A stretch of DNA of 64,000 bases from Pseudoxanthomonas sp. 3HH-4 (GTDB lineage: Bacteria > Pseudomonadota > Gammaproteobacteria > Xanthomonadales > Xanthomonadaceae), in NCBI RefSeq assembly GCF_006716465.1, contig NZ_VFPB01000001.1, positions 1 to 64,000 of the forward strand, in the 5' to 3' direction. Shown here piece after piece: positions 16,511 to 26,256 of the stretch; position 1 is the first letter of the stretch, and each line of letters begins with the position of its first letter. The notes beneath the pieces were generated by a model. It searched no databases and was not told the origin of the DNA. It saw only the letters and a list, made by a program, of their open reading frames with translations. The position numbers were made by a program, and so were the translations under genes.

Positions 16511-17134
16511 TCACTCCAGCAACAACCCCGGCTGTTGGGGATCGATGCGACCCTCGCCGCGCGCGATCTTCTTGAATTCCGCGCGGCTGACCGAGACATA
16601 GCGTTCGTTGCCGCCGATCTCCACCTGCGGCCCATCCTGCACGGCGAGCCCCTGCTCGTTGACCCGCACGGTCATGATCGCCTTCTTGCCGGTATGGCAG
16701 ATGGTCTTGATCTCGCTGATCTCGTCCGCCCAGGCCAGCAGGTACTGGCTGCCTTCGAACAGCTCGCCGCGGAAGTCGGTACGCAGGCCGTAACACAGCA
16801 CGGGGATGCGCAGCGCGTCCACCACTTCGCTGAGCTGCCAGACCTGGGCGCGGCTGAGGAACTGCGCTTCATCCACCAGCACGCAATCGAGCTTGCCATG
16901 CACGGCGATGTCATCGCGAATCCGGCGCTCGAGGTCATCATCGCGCTCGAATGCCACCGCATCCGCACGCAGACCGATGCGCGACGCCACCACGCCGGGT
17001 CCGGCACGGTCGTCCAGCCGCGGGGTCAGGATCGCCACGCGCATCCCGCGCTCGCGGTAGTTGTGCGCCGACTGCAGCAGCGTGGTGGTCTTCCCGGCGT
17101 TCATCGCCGAATAGTAGAAATAGAGTTTGGCCAT
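16511..17134 (-). CDS. tdk: Thymidine kinase
   Basis: A 207-residue type II thymidine kinase. The P-loop is [11 protein letters not shown] near the N-terminus, the DEAQFL motif ([10 protein letters not shown]) follows at about 88-97, and the CYGLRTDF lasso region comes next. It phosphorylates thymidine to dTMP in the salvage pathway. The usual C-terminal zinc ribbon cysteines are reduced; only CHTGKKA is visible, as in other gammaproteobacterial forms. It stands alone, convergent with the kinase gene. Confidence 0.95.
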   Translation of the reverse strand: MAKLYFYYSAMNAGKTTTLLQSAHNYRERGMRVAILTPRLDDRAGPGVVASRIGLRADAVAFERDDDLERRIRDDIAVHGKLDCVLVDEAQFLSRAQVWQLSEVVDALRIPVLCYGLRTDFRGELFEGSQYLLAWADEISEIKTICHTGKKAIMTVRVNEQGLAVQDGPQVEIGGNERYVSVSRAEFKKIARGEGRIDPQQPGLLLE

Positions 17135-17165
17135 GCCGTCATTGTAAAACGGGCGGGCTTCCCGC

Positions 17166-17873
17166 TTATCTGCCTTCGGGCGCCTTCACCGGCTCCACTT
17201 CGCCCACGTCGACCTTGCCCCTCATGGGCGCCTTCCAGATCGCGTCCTGCAGCCGCCAGTAGTACTCGGGCTGCCAGTACTTGCGGTCGTAGTACTGGTC
17301 ACCCCGCACCGTCATGCCGGTGCCGGCCAGCGGCCCGGTGTGGGGAATGATGGTGAGGTTGCCCACGTAGCCGACGCGGCTGCCGGTCGTGCTGCGCGTG
17401 GCCCGTCGCAGGATCTTCTCCAGCCGCGGCTTGGCCGCCCCGTCGCCGTATTCGGCCAGGATCGCCTGCCCGCGCTCGATGGCCTCCTTGCGCTGTACGT
17501 CGTCCAGCCGCGCCCAGTAGAACTCGCGCTGGGCGAGGAAGTCCGGATAGAGCCGCTCGGCCGCGATGTCCATCCATGCGTAGGCGATGGCACGATCCTG
17601 CGTGACCCCGGTGCCCTGCCAGTACATGTCCGCGATGATCGCCTGCGAGGGCTTGTCGGCATGGAAGGCCGCGCGCTTGAACCGTTCCAGCGCGCCGGCA
17701 TAGTCCTGCCGTTCGTAAGCGCGCGCGCCCTCCGACCGCCACCGCAGGTCCGGGTGCGCGGCCAGGAAGCCTTCGGTCAACACCGCCTGATCGAGCTTCG
17801 GCTCCTGGGCCGTCGCCGGCCCCATCGGCAACAGGGCCACCATGACCAGCACACAGCAACGGAAGGCATTCAT
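17166..17873 (-). CDS. Secreted Sel1-like repeat protein
   Basis: The start at 17873 gives a signal peptide ([17 protein letters not shown], cut before QEPK) and a 235-residue product. The central part reads as Sel1/TPR-like helices, with [29 protein letters not shown]. The C-terminus contains several Tyr/Trp residues ([20 protein letters not shown]). Its role is probably protein interaction in the periplasm; nothing more specific can be said. Confidence 0.75.
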   Translation of the reverse strand: MNAFRCCVLVMVALLPMGPATAQEPKLDQAVLTEGFLAAHPDLRWRSEGARAYERQDYAGALERFKRAAFHADKPSQAIIADMYWQGTGVTQDRAIAYAWMDIAAERLYPDFLAQREFYWARLDDVQRKEAIERGQAILAEYGDGAAKPRLEKILRRATRSTTGSRVGYVGNLTIIPHTGPLAGTGMTVRGDQYYDRKYWQPEYYWRLQDAIWKAPMRGKVDVGEVEPVKAPEGR

Positions 17874-17970
17874 GGCGATACGCCTGCATCCGGAAGCATG
17901 GAGTGTCGACATGCTAGGAGAAGCAGGGCGCCGTTGTCTGTAAACTGATGGCCTACGCAGAAGTACTCCC

Positions 17971-19947
17971 ATGCACGGTCTCAACCCCCCCCAACGCGCC
18001 GCCGTCCTTCACAGCAAGGGCCCTCTGCTGGTGCTCGCGGGCGCCGGCAGCGGCAAGACGCGCGTCATCGTGGAGAAGATCGCGCACCTGATCGCCGGCA
18101 ACCATTTCCCGGCGCGCCGGATCGCGGCGATCACCTTCACCAACAAGTCCGCCAAGGAAATGCGCGAACGCGTGTCCAAGCGGATCAAGGGCGACGTGGC
18201 CGAAGGGCTGACCATCTGCACGTTCCATGCGCTGGGGCTGAAATTCCTGCAGATCGAACACGCGGCGGTGGGCCTGAAGCGCGGCTTCTCCATCTTCGAT
18301 GCGGACGACGCCCACGCACAGGTCAAGGACCTGATGTATGGCGCCAAGCCCGACGACGTGGAAGCGGCGAAGAACCTGATCTCCCGCGTGAAGAACGCCG
18401 GCCTGTCGCCCGAAGAGGCCCTTGCCGAAGCGCGCACCAACCGCGAGAAGGAAGCCGCACTGCTGTACCAGCGCTACCAGGACCGGCTGACCACGTTCAA
18501 TGCGGTGGACTTCGACGACCTGATCCGCCTGCCGGTGCAGATCCTGGAGAACAATCCCGAGATCACCGCGGCATGGCGCGAGCGGATCGGCTACCTGCTG
18601 GTCGACGAATGCCAGGACACCAACGACGCGCAATACCGCTTGTTGAAGGCGATCGCCGGCGAGCGCGGCGACTTCACCTGCGTGGGCGACGACGACCAGA
18701 GCATCTACGCGTGGCGCGGCGCGAACCCCGACAACCTGTTGCAGATGGCGAAGGACTACCCGGCACTGCAGATCGTCAAGCTGGAACAGAACTATCGCTG
18801 CAGCAACCGCGTACTGCGCGCGGCCAATGCGTTGATCGCCAACAATCCGCACGAACATCCGAAGGCGCTGTGGAGCGATCAGGCAGATGGCGAGCGCATC
18901 CGCGTTTGGGAATGCCGCGACAATGAGCACGAGGCGGAGAAGGTCGCCGCCGAGATCTCGTTCGTGCATGCGTCCAAGAGCGCCGCGTGGAGCGACTTCT
19001 GCATCCTGTTCCGCGGCAACCATCAGTCGCGCGCACTGGAAAAGGCGCTGCAGCTGCTGCGCATCCCCTACCACCTGACCGGCGGCACCGCCTTCCTGGA
19101 GCGGCAGGAAGTGAAGGACGCGATGTCGTGGCTGCGCCTGCTGGTGAATCCCGACGACGATGCAGCATTCCTGCGCGCGGTGCAGTCGCCCAAGCGCGAA
19201 GTCGGCGCCACGTCGCTGGCGAAACTCGCCGAGATGGCCCAGCACGCGCACCTGCCGCTTTCGCGCGCCGCCGAATCGATGGGGGCGCTGAAGGCGCTGC
19301 CGCCGCGCGCGGCCAACGGGCTCAGTGCCTTTGTCGACATCATCCGCGACCTGCGCCGGCATGCCGAGGAGCTGCCACCTGCCGACCTGGTGCGCCGATT
19401 GAGCGAACGCTCCGGGCTGCTCGCCGACCTGCGCGCGCAGTGCAAGGACGAAGCCTCGTTCCAGCGTCGCCGCGCCAACCTGGACGAACTGGCGGACTGG
19501 TTCGAGGGCGGCCCGCGCGGAAGCTCGGCCGGCGATCTGGCCGCCCAGCTCGCGCTGCTGTCGCGCAACGACAAGGACGACGGCGGCAACCAGGTGCGGC
19601 TGATGAGCCTGCATGCGGCGAAGGGGCTGGAGTTCCGCTACGTCTTCATCGTCGGGTGCGAGGACGGCACGCTGCCTCACGAGACCAGCGTGGAGGAAGG
19701 CAACCTGCAGGAAGAGCGGCGCCTGATGTACGTGGGCATCACCCGCGCCAAGGAACAGCTGTGGCTCAGCCACAATCGGGAGACGCGCCGCTTCGGCGAA
19801 CGCCTGCGTCTGCAGCCCAGCCGCTTCATCGACGAACTGCCCGCGGACGAACTGCAGCGCGACGGCGCGGACCCGGTGGCGGATGCGGAACGCAAGAAGG
19901 AACGCGCCAGCGCCGGCCTGGCCGCGATCCAGGCGATGTTCGACTGA
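17971..19947 (+). CDS. rep: ATP-dependent DNA helicase Rep
   Basis: A 658-residue superfamily 1A helicase. It has Walker A AGAGSGKTRV, motif Ia TFTNKSAKEM, Walker B VDECQDTN, motif III GDDDQSIYAWRGA, motif IV QNYRCS, motif V LMSLHAAKGLEF and motif VI YVGITRAK. Length and N-terminus (MHGLNPPQRAAV) fit Rep better than UvrD. It unwinds DNA 3' to 5' and assists replication past bound proteins. Confidence 0.95.
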   Translation: MHGLNPPQRAAVLHSKGPLLVLAGAGSGKTRVIVEKIAHLIAGNHFPARRIAAITFTNKSAKEMRERVSKRIKGDVAEGLTICTFHALGLKFLQIEHAAVGLKRGFSIFDADDAHAQVKDLMYGAKPDDVEAAKNLISRVKNAGLSPEEALAEARTNREKEAALLYQRYQDRLTTFNAVDFDDLIRLPVQILENNPEITAAWRERIGYLLVDECQDTNDAQYRLLKAIAGERGDFTCVGDDDQSIYAWRGANPDNLLQMAKDYPALQIVKLEQNYRCSNRVLRAANALIANNPHEHPKALWSDQADGERIRVWECRDNEHEAEKVAAEISFVHASKSAAWSDFCILFRGNHQSRALEKALQLLRIPYHLTGGTAFLERQEVKDAMSWLRLLVNPDDDAAFLRAVQSPKREVGATSLAKLAEMAQHAHLPLSRAAESMGALKALPPRAANGLSAFVDIIRDLRRHAEELPPADLVRRLSERSGLLADLRAQCKDEASFQRRRANLDELADWFEGGPRGSSAGDLAAQLALLSRNDKDDGGNQVRLMSLHAAKGLEFRYVFIVGCEDGTLPHETSVEEGNLQEERRLMYVGITRAKEQLWLSHNRETRRFGERLRLQPSRFIDELPADELQRDGADPVADAERKKERASAGLAAIQAMFD

Positions 19948-20005
19948 CGCGCAGCGACGACGGTTGCGCTACGCTGCGCGGCATCGCATACGTACGGAGC
20001 GGGGC

Positions 20006-20392
20006 ATGACGCGCGACAGCAGGGCTTGGCGGTGGATCGGCTTCCTGATCGCCCTGGTCGGCGTGGGCTTTCCTTACTGGCAACTCTCCCCGGAACTGGC
20101 CGGGTTGCCGCGCGCCCTCTACGGCCCCGGGCTGGTGGCGGTCGGCGTGGTCGCCATGCTGCTGCGCGCGTTCGGCACCGGTCGCTTCCTGCCACTGTGG
20201 CTGTTGATCTCGATGGCCGTGCCGGCCGCGGTCCTCGTGCGGCTCGGCCTGAATGCCCTGCGTGGCATGGAAGGTCCCGGCCTGGCAGTCGCCGATGTAG
20301 CCATAGGCCTGGGACTGGGGTTGGCGACTGCCTTGCTCGGCATGCTGGTCGGCAGCCTGTTCCTGCTGCGCAGCAGCCGACGCCCCGGTTGA
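20006..20392 (+). CDS. Small multi-pass membrane protein of unknown function
   Basis: The start at 20006 follows GGAGCGGGG. The 128-residue product has about four hydrophobic segments (WIGFLIALVGVGF, VAVGVVAMLLRAF, LPLWLLISMAVPAAVLV, IGLGLGLATALLGMLVG). I do not recognise a family. It lies between rep and a VOC protein in the same direction and may be co-transcribed with the latter (34 bp apart). Confidence 0.65.
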   Translation: MTRDSRAWRWIGFLIALVGVGFPYWQLSPELAGLPRALYGPGLVAVGVVAMLLRAFGTGRFLPLWLLISMAVPAAVLVRLGLNALRGMEGPGLAVADVAIGLGLGLATALLGMLVGSLFLLRSSRRPG

Positions 20393-20426
20393 TGTCTTCC
20401 ATTCGACATACTGACAAGGCACGCCG

Positions 20427-20801
20427 ATGACACCGCACCTGTCCGGGATCCGCCAGATCGCCATCACCGTCAGCGACGTGGAGGTTGCGCTGGGCTTCTA
20501 TCGCGATGCACTGGGGCTGACGTTCCTGTTCCAGCCTGCCGCACAGCTGGCATTCCTTGATGCCGGCGGCATTCGCCTGATGCTGACCACGCCACAGGGC
20601 GCCGGTGCGGCGGGCGCCAACTCGATCCTCTACTTCACGGTGCAGGACATCGTCTCCACCCAGGCGGCGCTGGTCGCGCGCGGCGCGACCGAGGAGCGGC
20701 CACCGCAATTCGCCGCCCGCATGCCGGATCACGAACTCTGGATCGGCTTCCTGCGCGATCCGGACGGCAACCTGGTGGGGTTGATGGAAGAGAAGCGCTG
20801 A
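20427..20801 (+). CDS. VOC (glyoxalase/dioxygenase superfamily) protein
   Basis: A 124-residue protein with the beta-alpha-beta-beta-beta pattern of the vicinal oxygen chelate fold: IRQIAITVSDVEVALGFYRDALG at the N-terminus and GFLRDPDGNLVGLMEE at the C-terminus. Potential metal ligands include the His in the MPDHELW segment and the terminal Glu. The substrate is unknown. It converges with the DUF2235 gene. Confidence 0.85.
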   Translation: MTPHLSGIRQIAITVSDVEVALGFYRDALGLTFLFQPAAQLAFLDAGGIRLMLTTPQGAGAAGANSILYFTVQDIVSTQAALVARGATEERPPQFAARMPDHELWIGFLRDPDGNLVGLMEEKR

Positions 20802-20817
20802 CGCACCCCGGGTGCGC

Positions 20818-22254
20818 TCACCGCACCGGCGCGGGCGGCTCGCGCGCAGGCTCTGCGGGCGAAGTCGGCGGAGGCGCCACGTGCAACGGTTGTTCCTCCC
20901 GCGCTGCCAGTTCCCGCGCGACATCCGCGTGGAACTGACGGGCCCATGGGCCCCGCAGGTATTCGCTGACGACGGCTGCCATCGGGTCTCCCCCGTTCGT
21001 CGCCCCTGCCCGTGGCACCTGCTCCACGATCTCATTCAGCCCGGGCCAGGTGGCGCGATCCCCAGCCATGTCGACATGTCCACCCTCGGCCTTCCCTGGC
21101 GCCTGCAACGATGCCCCGGTGCGGCGCTCGACCCGCGCATCGAGTGCCTCGTCGATCGGCTCCTTGCGGTTGCAGTCGTCGACCACGCTGCGCCGGCAAA
21201 GCTGTTCCGGCGCCAGCGTGTCCACATGATCGCGCACGCCGTCCCGGTCGTAACCGCGCGTGCCGTACAGACCGCCCATGTGCTGGTCGGAGCGATGGAT
21301 GACGAACTGCGCAGGATCGTCTGGAACGGACCGCTTCTCCACATAGGGCTGGTCACTCAACCGGTTGAGGAACTCCACGCCCAGATTGAAGCTCAGCGTG
21401 CCCAAGCCGTTGCGCTGGTACGTATCGCCGATGTCGCTATGGCAACCCGCCACCCATGCGTTGTAGTTGCGATGGTCTTCGCTGAAACCCGGGGAAACAT
21501 GCTGGCTGGAGGGGAAAAGGTCGCGGCGCTCATGCTGTGCCGTGATCTGCAAGGTGGACAGCGTCGAGGGCGGAAGGCGCCGGTCGTGTTCCTCGACCCC
21601 CGTCGACACAGGATCGAAGAGCAACGCGACTTGCGGCGTTCTCCCCGGCTCCACGAGCAGGGGACGATCCGCATACTGGATGCTCACGATGAGATTTTCC
21701 GCGTCACGCTCCACCTTCACGCCCACCGGATCGCGGATGCCTCGCTCGTGCACCATGCGCTCCAGTGCCGCAATCCCCTCCCCGCCACGGCTGAAACCCA
21801 CGCCCGCAATCCGGATCTGCCCCCGGGTATCTTCATCGAGCCATTTCTTGGCCTGCTCGCAAAGCTGCAGATAGGCCGTCTCGACCCGCTCGTCGAACGT
21901 ATGGCCGAAGCGGCCGTCCCACAGCTTTTCAGGCTTCTTAAGTAGGCCATTCTGGGTATAGGTGCCCTCTACATATCCCGCTGCGATGCGCGCCGGCTTT
22001 CTTTCTTCGATCTGGTCATACAGCTTGGCGACGGCGCTCCATTTCTCTGGCTCGTCGTCGAACATGCTATTGCCGGTACCGTCCATCGTCGCAACATACA
22101 GTCGTTCGTGCGGACGATCTTCCCGAAGGAGAACAGGGATACGGAGCTGCGTCAAAGCCTCCTCGGCGCTACGATAACTCTCGGGACCCTCGGCACCGAC
22201 AATCTCGATGTCGACACCGCTATCGCGCGGCTGCGAGTTGTGGACCGAACCCAT
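20818..22254 (-). CDS. DUF2235 alpha/beta hydrolase, Tle1-like phospholipase domain
   Basis: The start at 22254 (MGSVHNSQ) has AAGGAG at a good distance. The 478-residue protein carries all DUF2235 motifs: VATMDGTGNSMF near the N-terminus, the nucleophile elbow GVGFSRGGEG, the acid in LLFDPVSTG and the histidine in AGCHSDIGDTY. Tle1-type members are phospholipases delivered by type VI secretion. There is no signal peptide, PAAR, VgrG or XVIPCD-type delivery domain here, and the C-terminus is Pro-rich. A lipoprotein gene 16 bp upstream looks like its immunity partner. An antibacterial effector role is inferred. Confidence 0.8.
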   Translation of the reverse strand: MGSVHNSQPRDSGVDIEIVGAEGPESYRSAEEALTQLRIPVLLREDRPHERLYVATMDGTGNSMFDDEPEKWSAVAKLYDQIEERKPARIAAGYVEGTYTQNGLLKKPEKLWDGRFGHTFDERVETAYLQLCEQAKKWLDEDTRGQIRIAGVGFSRGGEGIAALERMVHERGIRDPVGVKVERDAENLIVSIQYADRPLLVEPGRTPQVALLFDPVSTGVEEHDRRLPPSTLSTLQITAQHERRDLFPSSQHVSPGFSEDHRNYNAWVAGCHSDIGDTYQRNGLGTLSFNLGVEFLNRLSDQPYVEKRSVPDDPAQFVIHRSDQHMGGLYGTRGYDRDGVRDHVDTLAPEQLCRRSVVDDCNRKEPIDEALDARVERRTGASLQAPGKAEGGHVDMAGDRATWPGLNEIVEQVPRAGATNGGDPMAAVVSEYLRGPWARQFHADVARELAAREEQPLHVAPPPTSPAEPAREPPAPVR

Positions 22255-22270
22255 GACGAGCACTCCTTGC

Positions 22271-22885
22271 TCAGTACGTGCGGCTGAATACCTTGATCAG
22301 GTCGTCGCGGAAATCACTGTGCGGACGATCCGGAAACTGCGGCTTCTTCAACGCGATCATGGCCCGCATGTAGACGTTGATGGTCCGATCGTTCACCTCC
22401 AGGATGATTCCAGGTGTCCCGCTGGTCGCAGGATCCAGGGCATCTTCCCGTGCGACATGGTGTCGTATCAGCTCATCCCGGAAAATTTCACCGATATCGA
22501 TCTCGGCCTCAAGCGGCGCCCCGTCCTTAGAGCGCCAGGTGACGCGGGCCGGGGGCGGGAAGTTCGGGATGGGGCCACGGCCTGCACTCAGCAGCTTCTC
22601 GAGCGGTCGCCCATACGATTCCACCGCGGGCGACGGCCTGTCTTCCGCTCCATGCCTGAAACCACGGTAGACAATCTCGCACGATTGGGTGTCGAAGCAG
22701 TGGCCACCGAAATAATGCGCCCTGAACTTCAACGGCCATTCGGCGCCGACGTTGGTGTAGTGGCCCTCCGGCAGCGCGGAAGAAGGACCGGATGAGGTCG
22801 ATGTGGACATGGTGGCGTGGCATCCTGTCGTGGCAACGGAGATCAGCGCGCTGGTGGCGAGGTTCCGGAGAAGGCGTCGTTCCAT
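22271..22885 (-). CDS. Lipoprotein, probable immunity partner of the DUF2235 hydrolase
   Basis: The start at 22885 gives a lipoprotein signal (MERRLLRNLATSALISVATTGC, lipobox ATTGC) and a 204-residue product. The mature part contains FGGHCFDTQSCEIVYRGF and NFPPPARVTW, then EAEIDIGEIFRDELI, a layout I associate with lipoproteins found beside Tle-type lipases. Its predicted periplasmic anchoring fits protection from a periplasm-acting lipase. The gene is directly upstream of, and probably co-transcribed with, the hydrolase gene. Immunity function is inference from context. Confidence 0.7.
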   Translation of the reverse strand: MERRLLRNLATSALISVATTGCHATMSTSTSSGPSSALPEGHYTNVGAEWPLKFRAHYFGGHCFDTQSCEIVYRGFRHGAEDRPSPAVESYGRPLEKLLSAGRGPIPNFPPPARVTWRSKDGAPLEAEIDIGEIFRDELIRHHVAREDALDPATSGTPGIILEVNDRTINVYMRAMIALKKPQFPDRPHSDFRDDLIKVFSRTY

Positions 22886-23001
22886 GATGGCGTTTCCCAG
22901 CCTGTCGGCGATGCCGACGTTAGCGTGGGTCGGCGTTGCCTGCAATCATCGCTGGAAGGTATTCACATGAACCTGCTCTCTCATTTCTCTCGCGCTCGAT
23001 G

Positions 23002-23025
23002 ATGCGATCGATGCGATCGATGCGA
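23002..23025 (+). repeat. Short tandem repeat upstream of the DinB gene
   Basis: Two and a half copies of ATGCGATCG (23002-23019, continuing into ATGCGA). Each copy contains the palindrome CGATCG. It lies in the leader of the following gene; no function is evident. Confidence 0.6.
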
Positions 23026-23055
23026 AAGCAAGAATGTCAGAAGCACAGAGGAAGC

Positions 23056-23598
23056 ATGCACATGGCGAGCGATGCACGACTCACACTGCTGGCGTCCTAC
23101 AACCAATGGATGAACCAGCGCCTCTATGATGCGGCCGCGACATTGCCGGATGAAACGCTGGCCGAGGATCGCGGCGCGTTCTTCGGTTCCGTGCTCGGCA
23201 CGCTGAATCATCTGGTCGTGGCCGACACGATCTGGCTCAAGCGCTTCGCAGCCGCACCCAACGCTTCAGGCATCCTTGCCGCGCTGGACGACACACCGAT
23301 GCCGACCGCACTGGACGCCATGCCTTACCCGACGCTTCCCGCGCTGCGCGCCCGACGCGAATGGCTGGATGCATTGATCCTGCGCTGGGTGGACACGATC
23401 ACGCCTGCGCAGTTGTCGTCCCGCCTGACTTACACCAACACGAAGGGAGCCACGTTCACGCGCAGCGTCGAAGGCCTGCTCACGCACCTGTTCAATCACC
23501 AGACCCATCATCGTGGGCAGGTCACCACTTTGCTGTCGCAGGCGGGCGTCGACGTGGGCGTGACCGACCTGCTGGCGCTGCTACCGGACGAAGCCTGA
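23056..23598 (+). CDS. DinB-family protein
   Basis: The start at 23056 is preceded by GAGGAAGC. The 180-residue product is a DinB/DUF664 four-helix protein: SYNQWMNQRLYD at the N-terminus, LNHLVVADTIWLKRF in helix 2, and LLTHLFNHQTHHRGQVTTLL near the end. Three histidines (in LNHLV, FNHQTHH) form the usual metal site. Members include thiol-dependent S-transferases; the substrate here is unknown. Confidence 0.85.
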   Translation: MHMASDARLTLLASYNQWMNQRLYDAAATLPDETLAEDRGAFFGSVLGTLNHLVVADTIWLKRFAAAPNASGILAALDDTPMPTALDAMPYPTLPALRARREWLDALILRWVDTITPAQLSSRLTYTNTKGATFTRSVEGLLTHLFNHQTHHRGQVTTLLSQAGVDVGVTDLLALLPDEA

Positions 23599-23601
23599 CG
23601 C

Positions 23602-24255
23602 TCAGCCTTCGCGTGTCGCGAGCAGATCGGCCAATTGCTCGCGCAACGCCGCGACCTCACCTTCCAGCGCGGCGACGCGCGCTTCGAGTTCCGCATTCGC
23701 GGGCTCGCCGGCGAGCGAAGCTGACGGCAGCCGTGCCGCGATCGCCGCCACGTCCACCGGTCCGCCGAGCAGGTGCATGTAACGGTCCTCACGCTGGCCG
23801 GGCCCGCGCGGGATCTGCACGACCAACGCAGGTTCGCGCTGGATCAGGCGCTCGAGGTGGTGGCGCACGTCGTCCGCATCGGCAAACTTGAACAGACGTT
23901 CGCTGCGCGCGAGCAGTTCGTGCACTGTCTGCGCGCCACGCAACAGCAGCAACCCCAGCAGCACGGCCTGCTGCTGCGGTATGCCGAAGAACGCTGCCGT
24001 GCGGTGCTCGTAGCGCTCGGCGCGAGAGGAGAACACCTGCTTCGCCAACCCCCTCTGCTCAAGCTGACGCAACGCGTGGTTCACCGCGCCATGGTCCAGC
24101 GCCATGACCGGATCGCGCGCGGTCTTCTGGTTGGCCGCGACCTGCGCGGCGTTGACCGTCAGCGGATAGGTCTCCGGTGTGGTGGCCTCCTTCTCGATCA
24201 GGCAGCCCAGCAAACGGGCCTCGGCGGCATTCAGTACGGGCGCGGCGTCTTCCAT
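23602..24255 (-). CDS. YceH-family (DUF480) winged-helix protein
   Basis: Starting at 24255 ([17 protein letters not shown]) gives 217 residues. The N-terminal block with [22 protein letters not shown] and NQKTARDPV is the DUF480 signature; two winged-helix domains follow, and a coiled coil closes the protein ([18 protein letters not shown]). The molecular role of this family is not established. The frame continues far upstream but is antisense to the phosphatase gene. Confidence 0.9.
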   Translation of the reverse strand: MEDAAPVLNAAEARLLGCLIEKEATTPETYPLTVNAAQVAANQKTARDPVMALDHGAVNHALRQLEQRGLAKQVFSSRAERYEHRTAAFFGIPQQQAVLLGLLLLRGAQTVHELLARSERLFKFADADDVRHHLERLIQREPALVVQIPRGPGQREDRYMHLLGGPVDVAAIAARLPSASLAGEPANAELEARVAALEGEVAALREQLADLLATREG

Positions 24256-24372
24256 GGGGACACAGTTGTCGGATGCGAGGGCGTGCAGGATAACCCGTGT
24301 CCCGGACGGCGCCGGACACCGACTGCAACACAGGTCCGCTAGAATCCACGCACCTCGAAGACCGGATTGCCC

Positions 24373-25281
24373 ATGCGCGTTTCCCTGCTTGCCGCCGGCC
24401 TGGCGGCCTCGTTGCTGACCCTGTCCGCGTGCAAGCGCACCGAACCCGCGGCCGTGCCAGCGGACACCGCTGCGCCCGCGGCCGCTGTGGCGCCGGTGAA
24501 GCCGACCGGCGCGCACGACAACCTCAACGCCGTGGCGTGGGTGCAGACCTCGGTGGAATACCGCGCGATCACCACGCAGACCTTCCGTGCCGCCGCCGAC
24601 CACCTGGATGCCGCACTGAAGGAAAAGCACTGGGATGCGCTGGTCCCCGATGAGCGCGGCAACGCCGCCACCGGACTGAAGCCGGCCGTGGTGATGGACG
24701 TGGACGAGACGGTACTGGACAACTCGCCCTACCAGGCCCGCCTGATCCGTGATGGCAAGGAATACGACGAAATCAGCTGGGACCAGTGGGTCGCGGAGAA
24801 GAAGGCCAAGCCGCTGCCGGGCGTGGTGGATTTCGCCAAGGCTGCGGCCGAAAAGGGCGTGACCATCCTCTACATCTCCAACCGCGCCGTGCACCTGAAG
24901 GAAGCCACGCTGGCCAACCTGCGCGACGCTGGCCTGCCGGTCGCGGATGACAGCGTGTTCCTCGGCCTGGGCACGGTGCTGGAAGGCTGTGAGCAGAACG
25001 GCAGCGAGAAGAACTGCCGTCGCCGCCTGGCGGGGCAGAAGTACCGCGTGCTGATGCAGTTCGGCGACCAGATTGGCGACTTCACCGAAGTGGTGGCCAA
25101 CACACGCGAAGGCCGACAGGCCTTGTTCGACGAATACGACGACTGGTTCGGCGAGCGCTGGTGGATGCTGCCCAACCCGACCTACGGGTCGTGGGAACCC
25201 GCGCTGTTCAACAATGCCTGGGACCAGCCGGCGGCCGCACGCACGCAGGCCAAGCGCGACGCGCTGGACTACGCGCCGTGA
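24373..25281 (+). CDS. e(P4)-family HAD acid phosphatase lipoprotein
   Basis: The start at 24373 gives a lipoprotein signal peptide ([16 protein letters not shown]). The 302-residue protein has the HAD nucleophile motif [16 protein letters not shown], the YISNRA motif II, and the later acidic motif FGDQIGDF, as in class C acid phosphatases / 5'-nucleotidase e(P4). It should hydrolyse nucleotide monophosphates in the periplasm so the nucleoside can be imported. It overlaps the pyrF start as GTGA, a fitting neighbour in pyrimidine metabolism. Confidence 0.9.
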   Translation: MRVSLLAAGLAASLLTLSACKRTEPAAVPADTAAPAAAVAPVKPTGAHDNLNAVAWVQTSVEYRAITTQTFRAAADHLDAALKEKHWDALVPDERGNAATGLKPAVVMDVDETVLDNSPYQARLIRDGKEYDEISWDQWVAEKKAKPLPGVVDFAKAAAEKGVTILYISNRAVHLKEATLANLRDAGLPVADDSVFLGLGTVLEGCEQNGSEKNCRRRLAGQKYRVLMQFGDQIGDFTEVVANTREGRQALFDEYDDWFGERWWMLPNPTYGSWEPALFNNAWDQPAAARTQAKRDALDYAP

Positions 25282-26000
25282 GCCCGGGCCCCGTCGCGCT
25301 GACCCCTCGCGAGCGATTGATCTTCGCGCTGGACGCCCCGTCCGGCGCGGACGCCGTGGCGTGGGTCGACCGGCTGGGCGATGCCGTGCAGTTCTACAAG
25401 ATCGGCATGGAGCTGCTGGCCAGCGGCGACTATTTCACCGTGCTGGACGAGCTGGCCCGCCGCGACAAGCGCGTGTTCGTCGATCTGAAATTCTTCGACA
25501 TTCCCGCCACCGTGGCCGGCGTGATCCGTGGCCTGTCGCGCTGGCCGGTGACCTACGCGACCATCCACGGCTGGCACGCCGGCATGATGGAGGCGGCCGC
25601 CGAAGCCCGTGGGGGTGACCTGCGCTTGCTCGCGGTGACGGTGCTGACATCGATGGACGGCAAAGACCTGCGCGCCATGGGGATCAACAGCAGCGAAACT
25701 GCCGACATCGTCGTGCAACGTGCACTCGCAGCGCAAGCTTCCGGCATTGATGGCGTGATCTGCTCCGGCCAGGAGGCCGGCATGATCCGCGCCGCCGCGG
25801 GCGCGGGATTCTCCATCGTCTGCCCCGGCATCCGACCCGGCGGCCCGGTGGGCGACGACCAGAAGCGCACGGTCGGCGTGGCCGAGGCGTTTGCCTTGGG
25901 CGCGGACGCCATCGTGGTGGGCCGACCGATCAGCAAGGCAACCGATCCGCGTGCCGCCGCCGAGGCGATCCAGCAGGAAATCGCTGACGCCATCAAATAA
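25278..26000 (+). CDS. pyrF: Orotidine 5'-phosphate decarboxylase
   Basis: I assign a GTG start at 25278, overlapping the phosphatase stop codon (GTGA). This gives 240 residues, the family length. The active-site motif [11 protein letters not shown] is intact, IFALDAPS provides the first catalytic region, and the phosphate loop includes PGIRPGG and VVGRPI. The enzyme makes UMP from OMP. The coupled arrangement with the upstream lipoprotein phosphatase suggests co-translation. Confidence 0.95.
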   Translation: MSPGPVALTPRERLIFALDAPSGADAVAWVDRLGDAVQFYKIGMELLASGDYFTVLDELARRDKRVFVDLKFFDIPATVAGVIRGLSRWPVTYATIHGWHAGMMEAAAEARGGDLRLLAVTVLTSMDGKDLRAMGINSSETADIVVQRALAAQASGIDGVICSGQEAGMIRAAAGAGFSIVCPGIRPGGPVGDDQKRTVGVAEAFALGADAIVVGRPISKATDPRAAAEAIQQEIADAIK

Positions 26001-26031
26001 TTCAATAGCTTACACATATCTATTTCAGGTA

Positions 26032-26060
26032 TTGCCTTAGCATTCGGTCGCAGGTAGGCT
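26032..26060 (+). promoter_or_regulatory. Sigma70-type promoter of a candidate small RNA
   Basis: TTGCCT (26032-26037), a 17-bp spacer, then TAGGCT (26055-26060). Transcription would start near 26067, directly in front of a run of hairpins and a terminator. The box matches are moderate, the spacing ideal. Confidence 0.55.
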
Positions 26061-26066
26061 GTGTGC

Positions 26067-26168
26067 ATCCGGCCCTTGGGCCGGAGATGTGCCACAACAC
26101 TTCGTCCTCCGGCTTCGGCCGGACTTCAGGAGGTCCGCGGGGTCGCAAGACACCCGGCCTCCTTTTTT
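26067..26168 (+). ncRNA. Candidate small structured RNA downstream of pyrF
   Basis: About 100 nt with three successive hairpins: CCGGCC-CTTG-GGCCGG near 26069-26084, GTCC-t-CCGGC-TTCG-GCCGGAC near 26104-26124, and a strong final stem GGAGG...CCTCC followed by TTTTTT. A plausible promoter precedes it, and no reading frame fits. I do not recognise it as a known family. It could also simply be a long pyrF 3' region, but the separate promoter favours an independent transcript. Confidence 0.55.
26128..26168 (+). terminator. Rho-independent terminator of the candidate RNA
   Basis: Stem AGGAGG(T)CCG(C)GGG...CACCCGGCCTCC around the loop CGCAAG, followed directly by six T. It would also end pyrF read-through. 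Confidence 0.85.
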
Positions 26169-26256
26169 ATTGCCTGCGAGGCGAGTTGCGACGGCCATGC
26201 TTGCCGCCTTCCCCCGCTGCCATGAAGATGCGGGGAGACTGGGGAGTCACCGCATC

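Noticed and set aside
20818..21150. XVIPCD type IV secretion signal at the C-terminus of the DUF2235 protein
   Set aside because: The C-terminal 110 residues are Pro/Ala-rich and lack the conserved blocks of that domain.
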